From assembly GCF_000332115.1 (NCBI RefSeq), contig NC_020156.1, positions 3,411,501-3,475,500 on the forward strand: a stretch of DNA of 64,000 nt. Direction: 5' to 3'. The DNA comes from Nonlabens dokdonensis DSW-6 (GTDB lineage Bacteria > Bacteroidota > Bacteroidia > Flavobacteriales > Flavobacteriaceae). The notes below the pieces were generated by a model, which was not told the origin of the DNA, searched no databases, and was given only the letters and a program-made list of their open reading frames with translations. Shown here piece by piece: positions 15,798-24,034 of the stretch. The position numbers were made by a program, and so were the translations under genes. Each line of letters begins with the position of its first letter. Position 1 is the stretch's first letter.

Positions 15798-18274
15798 GTG
15801 GTTTTCTTCTTTTTAAAAGCAAGTATAATTCCTCCCAAAACAATTAAAAATAATAGGATGTTACTAATAAGCATTATGGTAGAGCCAGTTTGAACGATTT
15901 CTGGCTCAAACGTGAAAATTAATTCATGCGTTCCCGCTGGAACAAATAAACCTCTCAAAGAATAATTTACTTTGGCAATAGGTACTTCTTGACCGTCGAT
16001 AGTAGCAGTCCACCCATGCGGATAATACATCTCTGAGAAAACGGCTAGTCCATCTTTAGTATTTGAACTTTTATAAGTAAGTTGTTCTGTCTTATAATTT
16101 GTTAACTCAATGAATGCGGTAGAATCTCTTCCTATTTCTAATGAACCATTATTTAAAAGTTCTTTTTGATCTTCGGTAATAATGGCAGTTTGATTAGCAT
16201 CTAGACCTTTTAAGGCTAGAATTTCTTTATTTTGATCTTCTACAGTGGTTATTTCATTTACAAACCAGGCGTTTCCTTGTGCTTCTGGGTTTTGTTGAGC
16301 AACGGTTTGTCCTTGGTACGGAATGAGGAAATATCTAGTGTTGAACATGGATAAGATTTCCATTTGAGTACTTTGATTTCCTTCCGGATTCATGAAATAA
16401 AAATTCATTAAATCCTGGAATCTGCGAGGTTTTGCACCGTGGTAACCACCCATAGCTTTATGAAAATAAGCCGCTCTACCACTATTATTAGGATCTGCTA
16501 ATTGATCATAGACTCTATAATGCTCTTGATCTTCAAGAGCTGTTTGGTCTGCTTCAGTTTTTTCAAAAGCAAATGCATACTCTCTTGCGGTAACGTAATC
16601 ATCTGAATTGACATAATTCAAATCAAAACTGATCAAATCAAACAAAATGACACCACCACAAACAGCCAAAACAGCTACTTCTTTTATTTTATCACTTAGT
16701 AATAAGTACAAAGCTCCGCAAATAAGACCTACATAAAGTAAGGCTTTTAGCGCATCTTCTTGAATCATGGCAAAACGATCTGCTTCCAGTGCTTTGACAT
16801 ATCGAGAACCTAGTTGTGGAAAATCTAGTAAATATTCATCAAATGGTCCTGTTAAATTGAAAATGTAAGAACCTAGAAAGGCGATAATTAATAGCAACCC
16901 ACCAAAACCAGCTCCAGCATACAATAGGGCTTTTCGCTTAATTTCAATAGAATTTTTCTCATTAAAGAATTGCCACAGTCCTATTGCCGCAAGAATAGGA
17001 ACACATAACTCAATGATGACTTGAATACTGGTAACCGCTCTAAACTTGCTGTAAAATGGCATGTAATCAATGAAAAGCTTTGTTAACCAGCTTAAGTTTT
17101 TTCCATAAGATAATAGCAAAGCCAGAACAATAGCCGTTAACGTCCACCATTTTAGTCGTCCACGAATTAAGAATAAAGAAAGTAAAGCCAGAAAAACAAC
17201 GCTCACACCTAAATATGCCGGTGCTTCTACAATTGCTTGATCACCCCAATACTTTCTCTGACTAAGTGATACCAATTGATTCAAATAATCCAACTCTTCT
17301 TCAGAAAGATTAGATGGATTTATTTTAGAAAGTTGTGTTCTGCTCGCGCTATCTTCATCAAACGTCTCACCGCTTCCGCCACCAGCAAATCGTGGTAAAA
17401 TCAAATTCATACTTTCAGATAGACCGTAGCTATATTCGGTAATGTAATCGTAATCAAGGCCGCTTGTTTTTTGCACGCTTTCGCCTTGAGCGTTAATAGT
17501 TATATTAGGAACACCTCTAGTGCTTTCTTTAGAGTATTCACTAGTTGCAAGCAAATTAGCAGCATTAGTTCCTAAAGCAAGAACTACTGCGGCAATCATA
17601 ATTCCTATAGATTTAAAGTAATGTGGCAGTATATTTTTCTTTGCTGCATCAATCAAATAAGCGATACATAAAATGGCTAGTGTCAATAGCAAATAATAGG
17701 TCATTTGCGGATGGTTAGCCTGAAGTTCTAGCGCCATTGCAAGCGCTGTGAGCACAAAACCGGCTAAGTATCGTTTTTGAAAAACCAATATAATACCACT
17801 TACAACCAAGGGGAAATACGCAATAGCGTGCGCTTTGGAATTGTGCCCTGCTCCTATAATAATGATCAAGTAAGTAGAAAAACCAAAAGCTAAGGCGCCC
17901 AATAATCCTATTTTCCAATCGACTCGCATGACCAGCATTAACACATAGAAACTAGCAAAATATAGAAATAGATAATCGGCTGGGCGAGGAAGAAATCTCA
18001 ATGCCCGATCTAATCCATCGATAATATCATAATCGTAACGAGCGCCTAATTGGTAAGTAGGCATTCCACCAAAAACGGCGTCGGTCCAGTATAATTCTTC
18101 ACCAGTAGTTTCTCTATGGTCTATAAGTTGTCTCGCGTTACCTTTATATTGAACAATATCACTTTGATAAAGTTTTTTACCACTTAATACGGGATGGAAA
18201 TATGCTAATGCTGCAACAATAAACACCACAAATACTGCTAGATGTGGAATTATTTTCTTGAAATTTAGTTTCAT
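15794..18274 (-). CDS. YfhO-family membrane protein
   Basis: This 826-residue membrane protein has the YfhO layout: about a dozen N-terminal transmembrane segments, a long extracytoplasmic domain (about residues 560-780) and a last C-terminal membrane helix (ISNILLFLIVLGGIILAFKK). YfhO proteins resemble GT-C glycosyltransferases and, in Firmicutes, glycosylate lipoteichoic acid; in Bacteroidota the acceptor is unknown. It is coupled by a 4-base overlap to the glycosyltransferase, so it likely acts in the same surface-glycan route. The ATG is 29 bases after the DUF4834 gene. Confidence 0.88.
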   Translation of the reverse strand: MKLNFKKIIPHLAVFVVFIVAALAYFHPVLSGKKLYQSDIVQYKGNARQLIDHRETTGEELYWTDAVFGGMPTYQLGARYDYDIIDGLDRALRFLPRPADYLFLYFASFYVLMLVMRVDWKIGLLGALAFGFSTYLIIIIGAGHNSKAHAIAYFPLVVSGIILVFQKRYLAGFVLTALAMALELQANHPQMTYYLLLTLAILCIAYLIDAAKKNILPHYFKSIGIMIAAVVLALGTNAANLLATSEYSKESTRGVPNITINAQGESVQKTSGLDYDYITEYSYGLSESMNLILPRFAGGGSGETFDEDSASRTQLSKINPSNLSEEELDYLNQLVSLSQRKYWGDQAIVEAPAYLGVSVVFLALLSLFLIRGRLKWWTLTAIVLALLLSYGKNLSWLTKLFIDYMPFYSKFRAVTSIQVIIELCVPILAAIGLWQFFNEKNSIEIKRKALLYAGAGFGGLLLIIAFLGSYIFNLTGPFDEYLLDFPQLGSRYVKALEADRFAMIQEDALKALLYVGLICGALYLLLSDKIKEVAVLAVCGGVILFDLISFDLNYVNSDDYVTAREYAFAFEKTEADQTALEDQEHYRVYDQLADPNNSGRAAYFHKAMGGYHGAKPRRFQDLMNFYFMNPEGNQSTQMEILSMFNTRYFLIPYQGQTVAQQNPEAQGNAWFVNEITTVEDQNKEILALKGLDANQTAIITEDQKELLNNGSLEIGRDSTAFIELTNYKTEQLTYKSSNTKDGLAVFSEMYYPHGWTATIDGQEVPIAKVNYSLRGLFVPAGTHELIFTFEPEIVQTGSTIMLISNILLFLIVLGGIILAFKKKKTT

Positions 18275-18303
18275 GAAAAGGTTAAATAAATGAAAGAGGA
18301 AAA

Positions 18304-18582
18304 TTAATCAATTTCCTCAAAGTCGATGTACTCACCTACCTTTTTCTTTTCATTTGATTTCAACGGAGCTGATGTTGAGACTTTACGAGAAGAATCAGTG
18401 GTTGAATTATTGAATGGATTTTGACCTGATTGAAATCCTGCTCGTTTCTCAAAACTCTTTTGAACACGCTGCATTGCTTTCATTCCTAACCACTTGAGAA
18501 TCATCTTACCAAAATATTTCCATAGCAATCGTATGGAAACGATAATAATAAGGATGATTAATAATGTTTGTAAAAACTTCAA
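18304..18582 (-). CDS. DUF4834 family small membrane protein
   Basis: This 92-residue protein has one N-terminal membrane helix (LQTLLIILIIIVSIRLLW), a basic amphipathic segment and a polar tail ending VGEYIDFEEID, matching the flavobacterial DUF4834 family. The start is TTG; no in-frame ATG lies just upstream. It is the first gene of the leftward YfhO, glycosyltransferase and flippase operon. Its function is unknown. It starts in a short gap shared with the divergent porin-like gene. Confidence 0.8.
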   Translation of the reverse strand: MKFLQTLLIILIIIVSIRLLWKYFGKMILKWLGMKAMQRVQKSFEKRAGFQSGQNPFNNSTTDSSRKVSTSAPLKSNEKKKVGEYIDFEEID

Positions 18583-18640
18583 ATTATAATGTTTTATGTA
18601 AAAATAATAAGTGTATCCTACGTTACTCTTTAAGAAATAT

Positions 18641-18648
18641 TAAATTTG
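18641..18648 (+). promoter_or_regulatory. Candidate -7 box TAAATTTG
   Basis: The octamer matches the Bacteroidota -7 consensus TAnnTTTG. It lies 17 bases before the ATG at 18666, in the gap between divergent genes. No good -33 box is visible. Confidence 0.3.
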
Positions 18649-18665
18649 AACACGAATTACACTAT

Positions 18666-19640
18666 ATGAATCATTCATTTAATACGATAAGACTCGTTTT
18701 TGTGCTTTTTGTTACATCACAATTAGTGCATGCGCAATATACCGAAACGATTAACACTAATAATCCGGGCAGATCACAAGGTGCTTTTGCAGTAGGAAAA
18801 GGAGTGGCACAAATTGAAGGCTCACTATTCTATAGAACGGAGGAGCATGACTTACAAAGATATGAACGTGATTATATAGGAACCAGCTTCCAGTTGCGTT
18901 ATGGTGCTGTAACTGAGCGATTGGAATTTTCTCTATTTGGAACCTATAATCGCGTTAATCAAAATGTGTTTGATGGCGCTCTTTCATCAGAGAGTAGATT
19001 TGGTAACTTTTCTAGGTTTACTTTAGGTGGTAAATATTTAGTTTTTGATCCATTACTATTTTTTGGTGAGGAGAAAGTCAATCTCCTAAGTTGGAAAGCA
19101 AATAATTCTTTTAAATGGAGAGATTTAATTCCTGCAGTTTCTGTTTATGCAGGTGCTAACTTTGATCTTAGTGAAAACAATTTACTTACTCCACCAGACA
19201 ACAGTACGATATCGCCTAGGTTTGAATTAATAACTCAAAACAATTGGGGCCGATGGGTATTTGTGACTAATATAATAGCCGATAGAATAGCCACTGATTT
19301 CCCTTCCTATCAATGGATTCTAACGATGACTCATAGTATCAATGGAAAATGGGCGGTCTTTGGAGAATATCAAGGATTAAAATCTGATTTTTATAGTGAT
19401 GATCTAGCCCGTGGCGGACTCACTTATTTAATTACTAAAGACTGGCAAGTGGACAGCAGTGCGACGGTAAATTTTAAAGATACGCCTACTGTATTTCAAG
19501 TAAATTTAGGAATGTCCTACCGACTAGACTTTCACAAAGACGAAGCCATCAAACAAACTGATGACTTTAAAGGAGATGGCAAAAAGAAAAAAGACAAGAA
19601 AAACAAACTCAATCTTGAGGAAGAAAATGACGGGAGATAA
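18666..19640 (+). CDS. Outer-membrane porin-like protein (phenol MetA-type transporter family)
   Basis: A protein of about 324 residues with a signal peptide (IRLVFVLFVTSQLVHAQ) and a beta-barrel-like body of alternating aromatic strands (NRFTLGGKYL-like segments, FELITQNNWGRWVFVTNI). It resembles the PF13557 outer-membrane transporter family. The start is the ATG at 18666; the longer in-frame ORF would bury the signal peptide. The last 35 residues are a highly charged tail (GKKKKDKKNK). It ends 3 bases before the GNAT gene. The transported substrate is unknown. Confidence 0.75.
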   Translation: MNHSFNTIRLVFVLFVTSQLVHAQYTETINTNNPGRSQGAFAVGKGVAQIEGSLFYRTEEHDLQRYERDYIGTSFQLRYGAVTERLEFSLFGTYNRVNQNVFDGALSSESRFGNFSRFTLGGKYLVFDPLLFFGEEKVNLLSWKANNSFKWRDLIPAVSVYAGANFDLSENNLLTPPDNSTISPRFELITQNNWGRWVFVTNIIADRIATDFPSYQWILTMTHSINGKWAVFGEYQGLKSDFYSDDLARGGLTYLITKDWQVDSSATVNFKDTPTVFQVNLGMSYRLDFHKDEAIKQTDDFKGDGKKKKDKKNKLNLEEENDGR

Positions 19641-19643
19641 CTT

Positions 19644-20762
19644 ATGATTGAAGTACGTAAAATAGATTCCAAAAAGGATATCAAGAAGTTTGTCCAGTTT
19701 CAAATGGACTTATATAAGGACAATGAATTCTTTGTCCCACCTATTATCAAAGATGAACTGGCAGTATTTGATCCAGAAAAGAATCAGGTGTTTAAAAATG
19801 CCGAATGCTGGATATTTCTTGCTTATCAAGAAAATAAAATAGTAGGTCGAGTAGCCGCGTTGATAAATCATATAGAGATTAACGAGCAGAAAAAACGTAA
19901 AATGCGTTTTGGCTGGTTGGATATGATTGATGACATTGAAGTTACTAAAGCATTACTTGCAGAGGTAGAAAAACTTGGTAAAGAGCAAGATTTAGAATTC
20001 ATGGAAGGACCAGTAGGTTTTTCAAATATGGACAAGGCAGGAATGCTAATTAAAGGTTACGATGAACTTAGTACTATGATTACTTGGTACAATCATCCTT
20101 ATTATAAAGAACATCTGGAAGAGTTAGGCTTTGAAAAAGCAGCAGAATGGGTAGAGTTTAAATTTAAACCACCTAATCCTATTCCTGATAAGATCAATCG
20201 TTTTGCAGATATTATTGCCGAACGTTATAAACTGAAGACGCTACAATTTAGTACTACCAAAGAGATCTTACCTTATGTAGATGAAATGTTTGACCTGCTG
20301 AACAAAACCTACAGTAATCTTGTGACATACGTTCCTATACAGCAATACCAAATTGATTTATATAAGGAAAAGTATTTGCCTTTTATCAATCCAGATTTTA
20401 TAGAATTGGTTGTAGATCAACAGAATAAGCTTATAGGTTTTGCGATTACAATGCCTTCATTTTCTAAAGCTTTACAAAAGGCAAATGGAAAATTATTCCC
20501 ATTCGGATTTTTACATTTATTAAAAGCCAAAAAGAAAAATAACGAAGCAGCTTTTTATTTGATAGGTATTGATCCAGAGTATCAAGGAAAAGGTGTGACT
20601 GCAATGATGTTTAGAAATGTTACTCAAAACTTTATGAATTACGGAGTAACAAAATGTGAGACTAATCCAGAACTTGAAGACAATCTTGCCGTGCAGGCAT
20701 CATGGAAAAATTACGATCCTATTCTTCATAAAAGAAGAAGAACTTATAAAAAATCTTTGTAG
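19644..20762 (+). CDS. GNAT-superfamily N-acyltransferase
   Basis: This 372-residue protein belongs to a long GNAT-type family common in Bacteroidota, sometimes mislabelled GTP cyclohydrolase. The N-terminal half has a GNAT-like core with NKIVGRVAALINH. The second half has a cofactor loop resembling the acetyl-CoA site in IDPEYQGKGVTAMMFR (the Q/R-x-x-G-x-G/A pattern). A double GNAT architecture is therefore likely. The substrate is unknown. It follows the porin-like gene by 3 bases, so the two are co-transcribed. Confidence 0.78.
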   Translation: MIEVRKIDSKKDIKKFVQFQMDLYKDNEFFVPPIIKDELAVFDPEKNQVFKNAECWIFLAYQENKIVGRVAALINHIEINEQKKRKMRFGWLDMIDDIEVTKALLAEVEKLGKEQDLEFMEGPVGFSNMDKAGMLIKGYDELSTMITWYNHPYYKEHLEELGFEKAAEWVEFKFKPPNPIPDKINRFADIIAERYKLKTLQFSTTKEILPYVDEMFDLLNKTYSNLVTYVPIQQYQIDLYKEKYLPFINPDFIELVVDQQNKLIGFAITMPSFSKALQKANGKLFPFGFLHLLKAKKKNNEAAFYLIGIDPEYQGKGVTAMMFRNVTQNFMNYGVTKCETNPELEDNLAVQASWKNYDPILHKRRRTYKKSL

Positions 20763-20856
20763 GAATCTATTCTAAATTTGGGTAATCATAAAGTAATTAC
20801 AATTTTGTAGAATATTGTAATGAACCACGTGATCGATTGACCTAGAAGAAAAAAAT

Positions 20857-21240
20857 ATGAAACTAACCTTACAACTAGCCGCTGTCTATAATTTAATTTG
20901 GGGCGCTTGGGTCGTACTTTTTCCCAATCATTTCTTTGAACTAGTAGGTATGGAACCATTAAACCATCCTATGGTATGGCAAGGTATGGGAATGGTGATA
21001 GGTGTTTATGGTCTAGGTTACTGGTGGGCGAGTTACAACCCTTTGAAACACTGGCCTATTGTAGCTGTAGGATTTCTAGGTAAGATTTTTGGACCCATAG
21101 GTTTCTTGTTTAATTATCTGCAAGACATCGTTCCTTTTGAGTTCATTTATACGTTGGTTACAAATGATTTCATTTGGTGGATTCCATTTTTCTTGATTCT
21201 TAAAAAAGTTCATACCGATTATAAATGGCAACTACGTTAA
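20857..21240 (+). CDS. Small four-helix membrane protein
   Basis: This 127-residue protein has about four membrane segments and a conserved-looking opening AVYNLIWGAWVVLFPNHFFE, with several tryptophans. Relatives are sometimes labelled alkyl hydroperoxide reductase without any matching chemistry, and I would not use that name. It overlaps the next gene by 16 bp and forms a three-gene unit of small membrane proteins. The function is unknown. Confidence 0.7.
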   Translation: MKLTLQLAAVYNLIWGAWVVLFPNHFFELVGMEPLNHPMVWQGMGMVIGVYGLGYWWASYNPLKHWPIVAVGFLGKIFGPIGFLFNYLQDIVPFEFIYTLVTNDFIWWIPFFLILKKVHTDYKWQLR

Positions 21241-21605
21241 AAAGAAAGCTACTCCTCTACTCTTTTGTAGCGTTTTATGCGTTTGCAGGAATCATGCATT
21301 TTATTACGCCAGAAGTATATTTAAAAGTCATCCCAGACTGGCTAGGTAATAAAACACTTCTCAATTACGCAGCTGGAGCTGTAGAAATAGCGGTTGCACT
21401 ACTAGCATTGTTTCCTGCTACAAGAAAGTTTGCTGGCTATCTAGCAATTGCTATGCTGGCCGCCTTTATTATTTCTCATGTATATTTTATTCAGTTAGGA
21501 AGTTGCGCTGGCGACCTTTGTATTCCAGAATGGATAGGATATTTCAGGTTAATTGTAATACATCCATTGTTGATGTACTGGGCATGGAAAATATCTAAAT
21601 TATGA
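21225..21605 (+). CDS. DoxX-like membrane protein
   Basis: This 126-residue, four-helix membrane protein has the DoxX-like opening FVAFYAFAGIMHFITPEVYL and the second-helix motif LNYAAGAVEIAVALLALFP. A cysteine pair sits in a periplasmic-looking loop (GSCAGDLCIPEW) and could be redox-active. DoxX-type proteins are linked to thiol and oxidative stress handling in other bacteria. It overlaps its neighbours by 16 bp and 4 bp, which indicates translational coupling. Confidence 0.78.
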   Translation: MATTLKRKLLLYSFVAFYAFAGIMHFITPEVYLKVIPDWLGNKTLLNYAAGAVEIAVALLALFPATRKFAGYLAIAMLAAFIISHVYFIQLGSCAGDLCIPEWIGYFRLIVIHPLLMYWAWKISKL

Positions 21606-22027
21606 GCAATTTACCATTAATTCAGTTATTGATTGATTTTGGGCTTATTGTTCTTATTTGGATGGTACAGCTTATCATTTACCCTAGTTTCCTTCGTTAT
21701 GAGAGTCATTCTTTAGGAAAATGGCATTTGACTTATACAGGGCGAATTACTGTTATTGTAGCTCCGTTGATGATTGCACAAATTGCATTAGCGTCCTATC
21801 TATTGATCAACACTGCTAGTTATCATTATTTAGAGATCATTGCTCTAGGTCTTATTATTTTGAATTGGTTGCTCACCTTTTCTATTTTTATTCCGTTTCA
21901 TGAAAAAATTGATAAAGACCCAACCGATAGAAAAGTACAGCGTCGATTAGTGCAAAGCAATTGGATGAGAGTCGTACTGTTTTGTCTGACATTTATTTGT
22001 CATGTTTTCTATTATTTATTGGTCTGA
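21602..22027 (+). CDS. Small membrane protein of unknown function
   Basis: This 141-residue protein has four membrane helices, the first being FGLIVLIWMVQLIIYPSFL, and a conserved-looking HxxY/F-type segment (HEKIDKDPTDRKVQRRLVQS) between helices three and four. It is the last gene of the coupled trio. It may be related to DUF1772-like membrane proteins, but this is only a resemblance. No catalytic motif is seen. Confidence 0.65.
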   Translation: MSNLPLIQLLIDFGLIVLIWMVQLIIYPSFLRYESHSLGKWHLTYTGRITVIVAPLMIAQIALASYLLINTASYHYLEIIALGLIILNWLLTFSIFIPFHEKIDKDPTDRKVQRRLVQSNWMRVVLFCLTFICHVFYYLLV

Positions 22028-22081
22028 CAGGTTTTTCTCTATTTATTATTAATTTATTTCAAGTAAGATTGTTGAGATTCC

Positions 22082-22095
22082 GCTTTCGCGAAAGC
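22082..22095. repeat. GCTTTCGCGAAAGC palindrome, copy 4 (intergenic)
   Basis: The core extends to an 18-bp perfect palindrome (22080-22097). It lies about 55 bases after the membrane-protein trio and 300 bases before rpoD. Confidence 0.95.
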
Positions 22096-22310
22096 GGGAA
22101 AAAGACCAGCCACATCCCTTTTCTTAGAAATTTTTAAAAATAATGTGGAGTCTTTATTCCCTTAAATCATAGGCTTTTTACTCAATTGTATAACATTATG
22201 CTAACTTTTACGTTACTTCATTTGTAACAGTTTTATATTTTTACCGACTTATAAAATGTAGTGAATGTCGCACTATTACTAGTCTGATCATATGTCAGAA
22301 AGAGTAGCTT

Positions 22311-22326
22311 TGGTATGATTTTTGCT
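22311..22326 (+). promoter_or_regulatory. Sigma-54-type promoter candidate upstream of rpoD
   Basis: TGGTATGATTTTTGCT fits the sigma-54 pattern TGGYAYG-N4-TTGCW, with the GG and GC pairs exactly 12 bases apart. A transcript would start near 22337, 50 bases before the rpoD ATG. A TAnnTTTG match (TAGCTTTG, 22305-22312) overlaps its left edge but has no -33 partner. The fit is seen; use of sigma-54 at the primary sigma gene is inferred. Confidence 0.45.
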
Positions 22327-22339
22327 ATGTATAATACAT

Positions 22340-22356
22340 CTGACAAAAGCTGTCAG
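22340..22356 (+). promoter_or_regulatory. Hairpin at the predicted 5' end of the rpoD transcript
   Basis: CTGACA-AAAGC-TGTCAG is a perfect 6-bp stem that would lie within the first 20 nucleotides of the transcript predicted from the promoter at 22311. It could stabilise the mRNA or bind a regulator. There is no T tract. Confidence 0.35.
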
Positions 22357-22386
22357 GTCATTAATTTTTTAATCTTTATTATTTAA

Positions 22387-23250
22387 ATGAGACAACTCAA
22401 AATCACCAAACAGGTTACAAACCGTGAATCAAAATCGCTGGATAAGTACCTACAAGACATCTCTAAAATTGACTTGATCACTGCAGAGGAAGAAGTGGAA
22501 CTGGCACAGCGCATTAAGAAAGGTGATCAGAGAGCTCTTGAGAAGTTGACCACCGCAAACTTACGTTTTGTAGTTTCTGTTGCAAAGCAGTATCAAAATC
22601 AAGGGCTTAAACTTCCCGATCTCATAAATGAAGGTAACGCCGGACTCGTAAAGGCTGCAAAAAGATTTGATGAGACACGTGGTTTTAAATTCATCTCCTA
22701 CGCGGTATGGTGGATACGCCAGTCCATCTTACAAGCACTAGCAGAGCAGTCACGTATCGTGCGTCTTCCATTGAACAAGATCGGTTCCATTAACAAGATT
22801 AATAAGGCTTTTTCTCATCTTGAGCAATTGCATGAGCGTCCACCATCACCAGAAGAACTTGCAAAAGAACTGGACATGACGGTAAGCGATGTAAAGCAAT
22901 CCCTTAAGAATGCTGGTCGTCACGTATCCATGGATGCGCCTCTTAAAGAAGGAGAGACTTCTAACCTTTACGACGTTGTACGTAGTGGTGAGTCTCCTAA
23001 TCCTGACAGAGAGCTATTGCATGAATCTCTTACACTAGAGATTACTCGTGCGTTAGAAACGCTATCTCAAAAAGAAGCAGACGTGATTTCTCTTTACTTC
23101 GGTATAGGAAATCAACAACCTATGAGTCTAGAAGAAATCGGTGAGACTTTTGATTTAACTCGTGAGCGCGTGCGCCAGATTAAAGAAAAAGGTATCAAAA
23201 GATTACGTCAAAACTCAAGAAGTAAAATCCTTAAGTCATATTTAGGATAG
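22387..23250 (+). CDS. rpoD: Primary RNA polymerase sigma factor
   Basis: This 287-residue sigma-70 family factor directs RNA polymerase to housekeeping promoters. It has the compact Bacteroidota form without region 1.1. Region 1.2 contains [15 protein letters not shown]. Region 2 contains [20 protein letters not shown] and [15 protein letters not shown]. Region 3 starts [16 protein letters not shown]. Region 4 contains [20 protein letters not shown], the -35/-33 binding helix. The length is normal for the phylum. It is a single-gene unit with a strong terminator, and a sigma-54-like site and hairpin lie upstream. Confidence 0.96.
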   Translation: MRQLKITKQVTNRESKSLDKYLQDISKIDLITAEEEVELAQRIKKGDQRALEKLTTANLRFVVSVAKQYQNQGLKLPDLINEGNAGLVKAAKRFDETRGFKFISYAVWWIRQSILQALAEQSRIVRLPLNKIGSINKINKAFSHLEQLHERPPSPEELAKELDMTVSDVKQSLKNAGRHVSMDAPLKEGETSNLYDVVRSGESPNPDRELLHESLTLEITRALETLSQKEADVISLYFGIGNQQPMSLEEIGETFDLTRERVRQIKEKGIKRLRQNSRSKILKSYLG

Positions 23251-23273
23251 AAATTCCTGAAATAGTTAACTTA

Positions 23274-23305
23274 AGCGCTTTCTTTAATTAGAAAGCGCTT
23301 TTTTT
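23274..23305 (+). terminator. rpoD terminator
   Basis: AGCGCTTTC and GAAAGCGCT form a perfect 9-bp stem with an 8-base loop, followed by seven T residues, 24 bases after the rpoD stop. This is a textbook intrinsic terminator. Confidence 0.92.
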
Positions 23306-23395
23306 ATCACTAAATAATTATTGGGCCGAATTTTAATTTTAGGCTTTTCTACTAAACGACTTTAAGCATTCGCCCATTTCACTATCTGTCATAAC

Positions 23396-23573
23396 ATCAG
23401 TTCGATTTAAGGTTCGAATAAAATTACTGATCTTCAATTATTAACGAATTAGTCAAGTCGAGCGCAGTCGAGACTGTTTATAAATTTGCCATTATTACTC
23501 GTTTTCGACTTAAGTTTACACTGAGCGATAGTCGAAATGCTCAAACTGACCTCTCAACTCTTTATTTATTATT
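23396..23573 (+). repeat. Dispersed repeat, copy 1
   Basis: This roughly 178-bp non-coding element contains the inner palindrome-like GTCGAGCGCAGTCGAGAC, then CTCGTTTTCGACT and CTCAAACTGACCTCTCAACT. An inverted, slightly shorter copy lies at 56436-56583. This copy has about 27 extra bases in the middle. It explains most of the gap between rpoD and the next gene. Confidence 0.8.
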
Positions 23574-23643
23574 TAATTGATTGATATACATTGCAAACTT
23601 TTTTACAACGAACTCACGTTATTATAATAAATCAACTCATTTT

Positions 23644-24009
23644 ATGAAGTTCTTGCTAGTAAGCCTCTTTATTTTAGCACCTATAACAGGCATACTCGCT
23701 TTTATAAAAGTAGTAGTATCTATGAATCATCGAGGAATTCAAAAACCTCCTATTTTTGAATTGATAGCCGTTTTCTTTAATTACGGTGGTTTATTATTAA
23801 TAATCCTTTCAGAACTCGCTGATATATGGTCTGCACTTTCAACATTAGGCGCACTTTACATTGTATTTGTCGCGCCTATTGTAATGCTCGTTATCATCTA
23901 TAGGTTGCAAAAAACTAAAAAGAATAGCAATTATCACTTGTATATATTCATCGCTTCGAGTTTGTATTTTATCATTATGCCTGCCACTTTTTATTTGCTT
24001 CTTTCTTAA
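23644..24009 (+). CDS. Small membrane protein of unknown function
   Basis: This 121-residue protein has four hydrophobic helices (FLLVSLFILAPITGILAFI, then FNYGGLLLIILSELADIW and two more). The start is the ATG at 23644; the longer frame back to 23581 runs into the dispersed repeat and adds a polar stretch unlike a leader. I recognise no family. It converges on the amine oxidase gene with 25 bases between them. Confidence 0.55.
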   Translation: MKFLLVSLFILAPITGILAFIKVVVSMNHRGIQKPPIFELIAVFFNYGGLLLIILSELADIWSALSTLGALYIVFVAPIVMLVIIYRLQKTKKNSNYHLYIFIASSLYFIIMPATFYLLLS

Positions 24010-24034
24010 AGTTGAATATAAATCAGCACAAGTA

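Noticed and set aside
17471..17490. A further palindrome copy in the YfhO gene
   Set aside because: ACGCTTTCGCCTTGAGCG matches only the left half well; it may be chance in a codon run.
20857..21240. Naming the small membrane protein an alkyl hydroperoxide reductase
   Set aside because: It is almost wholly membrane-embedded and has no peroxiredoxin or AhpD cysteine motif.
23401..23420. GGTTCGAATA resembling a tRNA T-loop
   Set aside because: No acceptor, anticodon or D-stem can be built around it, and it belongs to a repeat found elsewhere in inverted form.
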